Shown: one piece after another, positions 7,205 through 14,171 of the stretch
Layout of the letters: every line of letters begins with the position of its first letter
How positions within the stretch are numbered: the stretch's first letter is position 1
NCBI RefSeq assembly: GCF_018449635.1
Contig: NZ_JAAVUV010000007.1
Location: 1-64,000, forward strand
DNA length: 64,000 nucleotides
From: Caballeronia sp. dw_276
GTDB lineage: Bacteria > Pseudomonadota > Gammaproteobacteria > Burkholderiales > Burkholderiaceae
Reading direction: 5' to 3'
The notes under the pieces: model-generated
Told to the model about the DNA's origin: nothing
Databases searched by the model: none
Seen by the model: the letters and a program-made list of their open reading frames with translations, nothing else
Program-made: the position numbers and the translations under genes

Positions 7205-7669
7205 TTATACAAACCCGATGCGGCAGAGCATTGCGTCGTAAATTCGTTCCGCCAACTCGCACACATCGGCCACCGAAACTGCAGGCACGAACGGCGAACT
7301 GCGTTGTGACCAATAGAACAGCAAATCGACAGTTACGCTATCTCTGTCGGGTAGTTGTAGCGCCGGAAGGGCTACATCAAGAATTTTGAATCTGGAGTGC
7401 GCAATTTCATCGACCGGCACGCCTTCGGACTCTACAACCTCGACACAGCATAGATACATGCACTCGAGCGCCAGTCGATAACGCGTATGCAGGGAGAGCG
7501 ACTCATTCTTGGCGTCGCGCAGTAGGTCTTTGCAGCCAAGAATACGAGGCCGAATACTGTCGATAGACCGCTGCCGAGTTTCTGTCATGCGTCCCTTCGT
7601 TAGCGTTGGCGAACGTTGTTCGGTGGCGTCAACGGCCGTGTCAGCAATGGGGCTGGCTTGTAAGTTCAT
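7205..7669 (-). CDS. Small protein of unknown function, paralogue of the 92-residue protein at 3,355
   Basis: This 154-residue protein starts at ATG 7669, which overlaps the upstream stop as ATGA; an in-frame ATG at 7588 after an AAGG is an alternative. The segment DLLRDAKNESLSLHTRYRLA with LECMYLCCVEVVESEG matches the pattern in the 92-residue protein at 3355-3633. Both share a P-x-V-S-x-A-D...LAERIYDAML-type tail. No known domain is recognised. The duplication of this family at opposite ends of the operon, once beside hipA and once beside a DUF6088 gene, suggests an old toxin-antitoxin-like pairing, but this is inference. Confidence 0.75.
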   Translation of the reverse strand: MNLQASPIADTAVDATEQRSPTLTKGRMTETRQRSIDSIRPRILGCKDLLRDAKNESLSLHTRYRLALECMYLCCVEVVESEGVPVDEIAHSRFKILDVALPALQLPDRDSVTVDLLFYWSQRSSPFVPAVSVADVCELAERIYDAMLCRIGFV

Positions 7670-8058
7670 TGTTGCGGGTCGCCCTCGAAGGGTGCGCGGG
7701 CGTCAACCGTCGACGGTTCGCCTGCTTCGCACTCGACGTTTGAGAGCCATTCATACGTAACGTCGGTCCACCTCTCGATGCCGTTCTTCTGACACCATTG
7801 CCGCCAGACGGCGTCCGCAGCCACCGACACTTCGCTCGGTCCTTCGAGCTGGTAGATATTCCCAGAGCGTGTGGTGCCCTGCAGGAGCTCATGGTCGAAT
7901 GTCTTGATAGCAGAACTGACACGCCCTCGTCCGTGAGTCGTACGGCAACCAACGAAGTGGCACGTGCCCGCGCTTGTTTGCAAGATTCGCCAACCAATCA
8001 ACTCGACGTCAGCTCCCCATTGCAACCGGCTGTTCTTCCGCGACCACTTGTCTTTCAA
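7666..8058 (-). CDS. 130-residue protein of unknown function, TTG start
   Basis: The frame is open to 8151, but TTG 8058 is chosen because a perfect AGGAGG (8065-8070) lies six bases before it and the upstream codons give unconvincing protein. The product reads LKDKWSRKNSRLQWGADVEL, with GWRILQTSAGTCHFVGCRTT, an IYQLEGPSEVSVAADAVWRQ region and an acidic C-terminus. It has no signal peptide, membrane span or known motif. It ends in an ATGA overlap with the next gene. The family is not recognised. Confidence 0.65.
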   Translation of the reverse strand: MKDKWSRKNSRLQWGADVELIGWRILQTSAGTCHFVGCRTTHGRGRVSSAIKTFDHELLQGTTRSGNIYQLEGPSEVSVAADAVWRQWCQKNGIERWTDVTYEWLSNVECEAGEPSTVDARAPFEGDPQQ

Positions 8059-8064
8059 ATTAAG

Positions 8065-8070
8065 CCTCCT
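8065..8070 (-). promoter_or_regulatory. Ribosome binding site that fixes a TTG start
   Basis: On the minus strand this reads AGGAGG, the strongest ribosome site in the operon. It is six bases before TTG 8058 and marks that codon as the start of the 130-residue protein. Confidence 0.7.
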
Positions 8071-8092
8071 CACATCACGGGATGCTTCCGTG

Positions 8093-8293
8093 TCATTTCG
8101 CTGCTCTGAGCCTCGCGCGACATTTTTCCAACTCCGTGCTGAGTACATCAATTTGCGCTTGCATGCCAGCTGCTCGTGTCAGGAGTCGTCCGACTTGACT
8201 CCAATATTCGTATCCGACGTCCCCGTCGTCTAAGCCTAATTCGTGAAACGTTTGAAGCGCAATCTGGAGGTCAATGCGGTTTGGCAACGTCAT
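8093..8293 (-). CDS. 66-residue helical protein of unknown function
   Basis: ATG 8293 follows GGAG (8300-8303) at six bases; an upstream in-frame codon at 8347 has no such site. The protein starts TLPNRIDLQIALQTFHELGL, continues GYEYWSQVGRLLTRAAGM and ends in a predicted amphipathic helix (AQIDVLSTELEKCRARLRAA). This could be a small coiled coil. It overlaps the 70-residue frame upstream by 23 bases. Function unknown. Confidence 0.6.
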   Translation of the reverse strand: MTLPNRIDLQIALQTFHELGLDDGDVGYEYWSQVGRLLTRAAGMQAQIDVLSTELEKCRARLRAAK

Positions 8294-8483
8294 CTTTTTC
8301 TCCGAATATTCTTTCAGGCCTCGCTCCGAGAGCGACGCTGGTGTCACTGTCGAGAGAAGTCGCTAGGTACTCGCGGGTTATCACTTCAAACACCAGTGTC
8401 GCGTCGAACGCTTGGTTCTCCCATTTCAACATCGAGGGCGACTGGGCCAATAAAAGTTGCGCGGATGGTTGATGGCGGTGCAT
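8271..8483 (-). CDS. 70-residue protein of unknown function, coupled to the operon's first gene
   Basis: The ATG at 8483 overlaps the stop of the upstream gene as TGATG, a classic coupling arrangement. The protein includes FEVITREYLATSLDSDTSVA and GARPERIFGEKDDVAKPH, a plausible soluble sequence. No other frame between 8294 and 8482 looks better. It overlaps the next gene by 23 bases. No family is recognised. The short length leaves some doubt that it is translated. Confidence 0.5.
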   Translation of the reverse strand: MHRHQPSAQLLLAQSPSMLKWENQAFDATLVFEVITREYLATSLDSDTSVALGARPERIFGEKDDVAKPH

Positions 8484-10231
8484 CAGCTCGAAATCGAAGC
8501 CATCCTTTCAACAACTGGCGGAACTTCAATGTGTTCAGTTACGAGCTTCATCTGCGCTCGCTCAAGGAGCGCGACACCATCGGTAGGCAAGGAGTCTTCC
8601 GAGAGCAGTCGAATGGTTGGCTGAAGCTCATTTGCTCGGGGATGTGCAGCGCGCAGTTGTGCTTGCAATGCTTCGAGCTCCGTTGCTGAACACGCGACGA
8701 CGATGTTGATACGTTGCGACGCGTAGGACCGGCGGAACGCACTATGAGGTGGCCGGACAACGACACCTGCCGCTCCAAGTGAGTCAAGGGTCGTCAGTGC
8801 TACGTACGCATACTCCGCCCAACGAGCCAACGCTGTTGACGCCTTCAATGGGATATCGCGTACCACGTCTACTCGCTCGTCGAGACGGTCAGCCGTTGCG
8901 TAGTAATCGAACTCCACCGGCTCTTTCATCTCCGTTGGATAGCCTTTCGGGCAATCCAACGTACGAATATTACAAGCTAGTTTGTGGACCCAAGTCCTTG
9001 CATCATCGGAGAGTTGTCCCTCGATTTCAATTACGCTGTTGCAGAGGTTTTCGAACGCGACGAGTTCCTCGTAAATGACCCGACGCACGCATGCCCGGTG
9101 GACTGAGCTTTTCGACATCGAATGCGGAATCACCCCGCGGACGGCGTTGACATGCTGCGAGAGAGCGTCGGCCTTTGGAAGAAGCGAGGCGGACAATGGC
9201 TCCGCCAAGCCATGCTCCAAAAAAATCGGAGCGGGATGCAAAAGGATTTCGGCATCCTCGCTCGGCAACGACTTCGACTTGTTTCTCCGCTTGTTCGGAG
9301 CATGCTTCGAAAGCTCGCGGGCCATTAACTCGCCAATCGGCAGGTCGTCGTCGACCCTCGCGCGCCGCCCGGACCGGCACACCACGCGAACTCCTTCGAC
9401 GGCGAGGTCGCTATTTGCCTCGGTAAGCCCGTGCACCCAGAGAGCAACATCGTCCCGATGTTCACGCAGAAATTTACGCAAGTCGTTTGCCTCGGCACGG
9501 AGTCGGACGAGTTTGCATCGGTACTTTGAGTCTTCAAATTGGAAAATGTCGACAGTCTCTGCGGGATAGCCGTCGACACCAACCAAAGACGCTCGAGTAG
9601 GCGAATTGCTAGAAACGACAACAGTAAAACCATCGAAGGGCGTGCTTAGCCTGTCCTCGAGCCAATCAAGCGCTCGCCGATGCTCAATGTAAGCCGCTGC
9701 CGGATGCATCGAACCTGAGCTGAAACACGGTTCGGACAAACCTGCTATTCGATACAGGGCCTCTGCTTCCCGGCGGTTCTCAGCTTCGCTCCACCAGTCA
9801 TCTGCTTTGATGTCTGCCAACACTGGCGGTGTTGAAAGACACTCCCTCACAATCTCAGGATTCCAATCAGAATACGACGACCACAAGGTGGCACCAAGGA
9901 ATCGGACCCCTGTGATAACGACCTCGTCTCGGTCCAGAACATATACATCCGTCCCTGCCGCAAGTTTCCGTGCGTATGCCACTGCGGAGGTCACTTCGTG
10001 ACCCCGCAGGTCCGATGGACCTAAAACGAAAACACATGGGATTGCCGTTTTAGCTAGAGCCTCGACGGACTCATCCAATTCGCCCAGCCCACCAGCGACA
10101 ACTAGCACGTCTGCACCGCCAATTGCGTTGAGCGACTCCCTGCGCTCTTCGCACGTGCGTCCTGCAAGAACTTGGATGCGGGGAAACGGCGCTTCTCCGT
10201 AGAGGCGCCAGAGTCCTTTAGGAACGGACAT
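8483..10231 (-). CDS. Metallophosphoesterase-like protein with all metal-binding motifs lost, plus a C-terminal domain of unknown function
   Basis: The 582-residue product starts at ATG 10231 (AAGGA six bases upstream). Residues 1-290 follow the calcineurin-like phosphoesterase scaffold: ADVLVVAGGLGE where active enzymes have AGDIGE, CVFVLGPSDLRG for VxGNHE, VITGVRFLGATLW as usual, FTVVVSSNSPTRAS for VVVTHHAPS, and LWVHGLTEA for WVHGHTH. The D-x-H, GD, GNHE, HH and GHxH positions are therefore all replaced, so metal-dependent hydrolysis is very unlikely. Residues about 300-582 have no family I recognise; they are mostly helical, with a Lys/Arg-rich linker at about 312-325. First gene of the operon, divergent from the tandem-HTH regulator. 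A nucleotide- or nucleic-acid-sensing role is speculation. Confidence 0.8.
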   Translation of the reverse strand: MSVPKGLWRLYGEAPFPRIQVLAGRTCEERRESLNAIGGADVLVVAGGLGELDESVEALAKTAIPCVFVLGPSDLRGHEVTSAVAYARKLAAGTDVYVLDRDEVVITGVRFLGATLWSSYSDWNPEIVRECLSTPPVLADIKADDWWSEAENRREAEALYRIAGLSEPCFSSGSMHPAAAYIEHRRALDWLEDRLSTPFDGFTVVVSSNSPTRASLVGVDGYPAETVDIFQFEDSKYRCKLVRLRAEANDLRKFLREHRDDVALWVHGLTEANSDLAVEGVRVVCRSGRRARVDDDLPIGELMARELSKHAPNKRRNKSKSLPSEDAEILLHPAPIFLEHGLAEPLSASLLPKADALSQHVNAVRGVIPHSMSKSSVHRACVRRVIYEELVAFENLCNSVIEIEGQLSDDARTWVHKLACNIRTLDCPKGYPTEMKEPVEFDYYATADRLDERVDVVRDIPLKASTALARWAEYAYVALTTLDSLGAAGVVVRPPHSAFRRSYASQRINIVVACSATELEALQAQLRAAHPRANELQPTIRLLSEDSLPTDGVALLERAQMKLVTEHIEVPPVVERMASISS

Positions 10232-10286
10232 GAACAATCCTTCTGATTAGCGATGGGCGTTTTAGCAGTTGGAAACGTGTGCGATT

Positions 10287-10300
10287 GTCCGACTGCGGAC
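10287..10300. repeat. Short palindrome in the divergent promoter region
   Basis: GTCCG and CGGAC arms enclose a four-base ACTG loop, 56 bases before the start of the 582-residue gene. It may be a regulator site or an mRNA hairpin in the operon leader. Confidence 0.4.
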
Positions 10301-10328
10301 AGTTCGTAAACTACCTGTGTGTGTTAAG

Positions 10329-10357
10329 TTTGTCTATGTAAACTTTGTCTATGTAAA
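10329..10357. promoter_or_regulatory. Tandem 14-base direct repeat, candidate operator
   Basis: The sequence TTTGTCTATGTAAA occurs twice, at 10329-10342 and 10344-10357, a period of 15 bases. Each copy has partly symmetric ends (TTT/AAA). The pair lies midway between the divergent operon and the tandem-HTH regulator gene. It is the obvious candidate operator for that protein, whose two HTH domains could occupy two half-sites. Binding is inferred, not shown. Confidence 0.5.
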
Positions 10358-10421
10358 GTGAGCCGTAGACCAACTTCACACAGCATGGGAGCATCGCGAC
10401 CTTTAGCCCCGTCCTTGAACT

Positions 10422-10877
10422 GTGACTTCCTCCGCCCAACGCTTTGCAAAAAATCTAAGAGCGGAACGCTTGGCTCTGGATTGGTCGCAGCTTAAGCTTG
10501 CCCAAGCAATCGGCGTAGATGTGACTACGGTGAGCCGCATCGAGCGCAATAAGGCAGGCGTAACGGTCGAACGCGCGGCAGAGCTGGCTGCAGCTCTCGA
10601 CATCAATTTGGCGAATTTACTCGGCGAAGGGGAGTCGCAAACCATCGCGGATGGTATGACAGACCCGAGGGCAATTTCCAGCGCAAGAAGCATTGCCAGA
10701 TTTAAAGCTCGACGGGAAGAGCTTGGGTTATCACAGACGGCGGTCGCCGCGCGCGGCGGTTTGGGGCGTGATTACATATCTCGGCTGGAGAATGAAACGA
10801 GCGACACAAAGCTTTACCTGACCACGCTGGAAAAACTTGCGAGTGGACTCGGCGTCCCGATAGGCGAATTACTCTGA
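10422..10877 (+). CDS. XRE-family regulator with two tandem HTH domains
   Basis: This 151-residue protein starts at GTG 10422; no clear ribosome site is present, so it may be leaderless or poorly translated. It has two Cro/CI-type HTH_3 domains. The first spans about residues 9-66 (SQLKLAQAIGVDVTTVSRIE, with ALDINLANLL closing it). The second spans about 92-151 (SQTAVAARGGLGRDYISRLE, closed by GLGVPIGELL). The two copies are diverged from each other, so this is not a recent duplication. It diverges from the operon beginning at 10231 and is its likely repressor or activator, acting at the 10329-10357 repeats. Single-HTH proteins are the norm, so a built-in dimer of HTH units is unusual. Confidence 0.85.
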   Translation: MTSSAQRFAKNLRAERLALDWSQLKLAQAIGVDVTTVSRIERNKAGVTVERAAELAAALDINLANLLGEGESQTIADGMTDPRAISSARSIARFKARREELGLSQTAVAARGGLGRDYISRLENETSDTKLYLTTLEKLASGLGVPIGELL

Positions 10878-11280
10878 ACCGTTAACAAAGTGTTTGCCTC
10901 TTCGACTAAACCCTCGTTTTGCACATGCTCACATCCTTACTCACTGCCGTCAGCCACGCCTGAACTTGGTCGCTCCGCTAGCGAAGCAACTCTCGGTCAT
11001 AGAGTTCGGCGCGTGGGGGCAGCAACCAAGGGCGGTGTTTTGCTCCTAAGACGACCGTGCGTGTAGAAATGTCTGGCACGGCGGCGAGTTCGGAGGGAGC
11101 GAGGTATTGGTTTGATTCAGGTAAGCCCAGCATTCTATTGAAACCATCTGGTTTCCCTCAGTCCTAAAATCCGCACAGGCTGTAGTCGACGTATGGGCCT
11201 CTCCGCTTAATTTGCAACATCTGTGTCGACAATCAGTATCGCCAATTAGCGGTTGAAGGAGAACGTGTGCGAATAAGGAC
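10878..11280. other. Intergenic region between the HTH regulator and the recombinase module
   Basis: No gene is visible in these 403 bases. They hold a small hairpin (TCGCT and AGCGA arms near 10971-10986) and the perfect palindrome listed at 11140-11155. They separate the plus-strand regulator from the minus-strand recombinase genes and so contain both 3' ends. Confidence 0.5.
11140..11155. repeat. Perfect 16-base palindrome downstream of the recombinase genes
   Basis: GAAACCA and TGGTTTC arms flank a two-base TC centre. It lies 125 bases past the last recombinase-module gene. It could be a terminator stem without a long T-run, or a recombinase or regulator binding site. Confidence 0.45.
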
Positions 11281-11829
11281 CTATTTGACCGGCTCCCGTC
11301 GAAAGGGCACTACTCGTCCCACAGATGATGCCTGAATCTGCTCCCAAAGTAATTTGTTCTCGTCGCGTAACTTGCGGTTTTCCTTGCGGACGATTTCGAG
11401 TTCAGCCTCAAATTGCTGCAGTTGCAACTCAGTGTCGCGGTGAGACTGTTTAAGGCCGTTGTACAACGCCTTCCAATCTTCTAGCCGTTCTGACAGCGCT
11501 CGCCGAGCCCGTACGCGCCCTACCGGATGTTTCTTTTCTTCTTTGAGCTTGAGCCATGTTTTAACCTCTTCGCCGAGTGTTATTAGCTTTTTGTGGAGTG
11601 TGGTTTCATGTATATCCGCTCGCCTTGCAACTTCCGCCGCTGATAGCGCCCCTCCGTTGTGAGGATAAATTCCGTCGTTACTTTCAATCTCTGTATCGAT
11701 GTCTTCCATCGCTTTGCGAACGCTTGCTTCGACAGCAGCAGAACGTTTCGCGCCCCTCTTAAGCGCTTTTTGACGCATTAGTTCTCGCGCCGCGCTTGAA
11801 TGAACGTAACCTCGCTTCGTAGATGTCAT
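11281..11829 (-). CDS. Small HTH/coiled-coil recombinase accessory protein (TnpC-like)
   Basis: This 182-residue protein overlaps the upstream recombinase gene by four bases (ATGA). It has a basic N-terminus, an HTH-like stretch at about residues 60-85 (SAAEVARRADIHETTLHKKL) and a long coiled coil at about 125-168 (ELQLQQFEAELEIVRKENRK, LRDENKLLWEQIQ). Tn554-type elements carry a small TnpC after their two recombinases; position and architecture match that role, likely helping synapsis or target choice. It is the last gene of the module. The exact family is not certain. Confidence 0.7.
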   Translation of the reverse strand: MTSTKRGYVHSSAARELMRQKALKRGAKRSAAVEASVRKAMEDIDTEIESNDGIYPHNGGALSAAEVARRADIHETTLHKKLITLGEEVKTWLKLKEEKKHPVGRVRARRALSERLEDWKALYNGLKQSHRDTELQLQQFEAELEIVRKENRKLRDENKLLWEQIQASSVGRVVPFRREPVK

Positions 11830-14150
11830 GGTGAAACCCTACTTTCTTCGTGGAAGTCAAAAAAAACTCGCTGCACAATCGGATTAAGCATCCATTTTTG
11901 TCGAACGTCCTCGAATCTACCAAGATGCAGCATTATTTGACTTGCCCATGAGCCCTGTACCAGCTCATTTTTTTCCTCGTCCATGCGAACGTATTCGTCT
12001 ACAGCATGGGCTATCGCCGCGTCAACATCGCGCCGTAGAAATTGCTCTTCAAGCCGGTGCGAGCAATGAGTCTGGCAACGCGCGGGCTCAGGTTGACCTC
12101 GACTCTTATTACATGGCCCTGACTCGGTCCCCGGAAATTTCGTGCAGATGATGCCAGGCCGCACATAGACCCATGCTTTGCCGCGCAGGGTAAGTAGTTC
12201 CGCAAGTTCCGCGAGAGTGCGAGCGTCAAAATCATCACCCGTCTGGTGGAGCCGCTCCCGGAAAACTTGTTGCGCGTGCTTGATTGTATGGGCCGCAGGC
12301 CCTCCATAACCCCCATTGACCAGCTCCGCATCCTCTTTGTCCTCGGCGTAGACGATGTCGAGAACCACATCTGCTGCACGAATCACTCGCAATTCGCGAG
12401 CAACCTTCTCGATTTCGGCCCGAAGGTTTTTGTCCGATAACATGTACGACATGGTCATCTCAATCGACTTGTGCCCAAAGACTGCCATCAGAATCCGTGG
12501 CGCCTGTATGAGGGCTAGTGCTACGAGCCGAGCAACGGTTTTACGAAGTCTGTGGGGGCGAATCGGCTGCCCGCTTGGTTCTGGGTCCATACAAAGAATC
12601 CGCGCATACTGCTTTAATGCATGGTTCAAATCCACCAACGGTTCCGAGCGGTCTCCGCTCCCATGCCCTGTTCTGGCCCAGAGATGCTTTGCGTTCCTAA
12701 TAGGTTCGCTAAACTCAACGTTATCGTCGTCTGTTGAGTAGTTTCCAATTGTCTCAAGCACGGATATCAACTGAATTTGCTGCTCAATTGCGGTCGCTGC
12801 CACTGCTGGAAGTATCCAGTCGCGAACTTTCCCGTCGTGCCGTTCGACGAGTTTGAAAGTTCGCCCGTCGACATACGTTGTGCCATTTCGAGCGTACCGT
12901 ATGCACGTGCGCTCAAGCGTCAATAACTCACTTCGCCGAGCGGCCATTGCAAGTCCAACAACGAAAATATGAGCGTACTGAACGGCATATGCGAGTTCAA
13001 AAACCTGCCTAATTTCTTTGGGCGGCCAATCGAGACGATTCAACGGATGCAGGTGCGCGTCGTAATTGACCGCTGCCGTATCGGAGTTATAACGGCCGCC
13101 GAAGTTTGGCGAGTAAATCGAGAACGGCAGAGCGTCGATAATCGTTCCCTCGGATTCCATCCAGACGTGTCCGGCTACAAACGCTTTCGCGCAGGCGCGC
13201 TTTTCGTCACCACTGGACTCCGTTTCATCCTTACCTTGAAGTATTGTTTTGAGTTCTTTAAGTACGGGTATCACTGCGGGTCCCATTACCTCAATCAACC
13301 AAAGGCTTCGCGTTCCCATCAAACTCACATATTCGTCAGGAAGCGGTAGGTGCGGAGTGACCAAAACTTCTTGCTCTGAAACCGCAGACGGTCCGGCTAC
13401 TTCCATCGTCGCCGATACGTCGTCCATAACCGGAGGGGCATCGTTCCAAAGGCCCATTTTTGAAAGCATCTCCATCCGACGGACCTCGTTAGTCATTGCA
13501 TCGCGCACAGAACGGGCCAACGTCAAATAAAAGTCTTTTGGAATGTGGTTGAGAAACCTGGTGTCGTTCTCGAAAATGAGAGCGTCGGGCGCTTCGTATC
13601 CCGCAATGTCCGGTCCATTCTTCATTATGTTAGCGATGCAAGCTGCCATCAGTCGAGGCAACTCAGTGTAGGCGAGACTTCTTATCGTCGTGACGTCTAG
13701 AGGGCCTCCTTTTACTCGCTTGAAGGTTACCGGGGCAATGCGCAGCAGTATGCAGTAGCGAGTAATCAGCCGAACTGCTTGCTCAACTAGCTTCCGATGA
13801 AAAGCTGGATTAACCGCCCAGTTCGAAACACCAACTTGGTTTGTCTCACCATCGCTGTCGCCCTCCGTTTCAACAGTTGACGATTTCCGAAGAAATTCGA
13901 GAATTCGACCACGAAGGTCGATTCTCAATGTAGCTTGCCCGGTTTGCCCGGGAGCCCATTCCTGCGGCGTTTCCCAGAAACCATAATCGCTTCCATGTCG
14001 AAGCGTCGATTGCATCGCGATGAGCTCGTTCGGTTGCATATGCTGTATTGAACTAACCGATATTTTTTCTATTACTTTCGTTGCGATTGTAGATAAAATT
14101 TCTTGCCGAAACTTAGCGGAAAATTGTGGCATTGCGGTTTGTGCAGTCAT
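11826..14150 (-). CDS. Large tyrosine recombinase with complete active site and Cys-rich C-terminus
   Basis: This 774-residue site-specific recombinase is the third in the module. The catalytic set is visible: Arg in LAMAARRSELLTLER, His-x-x-Arg in IRPHRLRKTVARL, and a final His and Tyr in VFGHKSIEMTMSYMLS. These cut and rejoin DNA through a phosphotyrosine link. After the catalytic domain comes a Cys cluster (GIICTKFPG, GPCNKSRG, ARCQTHCSHR) that may bind zinc, and a C-terminal helical region. The N-terminal ~330 residues are probably the arm- and core-binding part. It starts 21 bases after the stop of the 699-residue gene and overlaps the small accessory gene by four bases. Confidence 0.88.
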   Translation of the reverse strand: MTAQTAMPQFSAKFRQEILSTIATKVIEKISVSSIQHMQPNELIAMQSTLRHGSDYGFWETPQEWAPGQTGQATLRIDLRGRILEFLRKSSTVETEGDSDGETNQVGVSNWAVNPAFHRKLVEQAVRLITRYCILLRIAPVTFKRVKGGPLDVTTIRSLAYTELPRLMAACIANIMKNGPDIAGYEAPDALIFENDTRFLNHIPKDFYLTLARSVRDAMTNEVRRMEMLSKMGLWNDAPPVMDDVSATMEVAGPSAVSEQEVLVTPHLPLPDEYVSLMGTRSLWLIEVMGPAVIPVLKELKTILQGKDETESSGDEKRACAKAFVAGHVWMESEGTIIDALPFSIYSPNFGGRYNSDTAAVNYDAHLHPLNRLDWPPKEIRQVFELAYAVQYAHIFVVGLAMAARRSELLTLERTCIRYARNGTTYVDGRTFKLVERHDGKVRDWILPAVAATAIEQQIQLISVLETIGNYSTDDDNVEFSEPIRNAKHLWARTGHGSGDRSEPLVDLNHALKQYARILCMDPEPSGQPIRPHRLRKTVARLVALALIQAPRILMAVFGHKSIEMTMSYMLSDKNLRAEIEKVARELRVIRAADVVLDIVYAEDKEDAELVNGGYGGPAAHTIKHAQQVFRERLHQTGDDFDARTLAELAELLTLRGKAWVYVRPGIICTKFPGTESGPCNKSRGQPEPARCQTHCSHRLEEQFLRRDVDAAIAHAVDEYVRMDEEKNELVQGSWASQIMLHLGRFEDVRQKWMLNPIVQRVFFDFHEESRVSP

Positions 14151-14171
14151 TTACATTGCCCCACAAAATGG

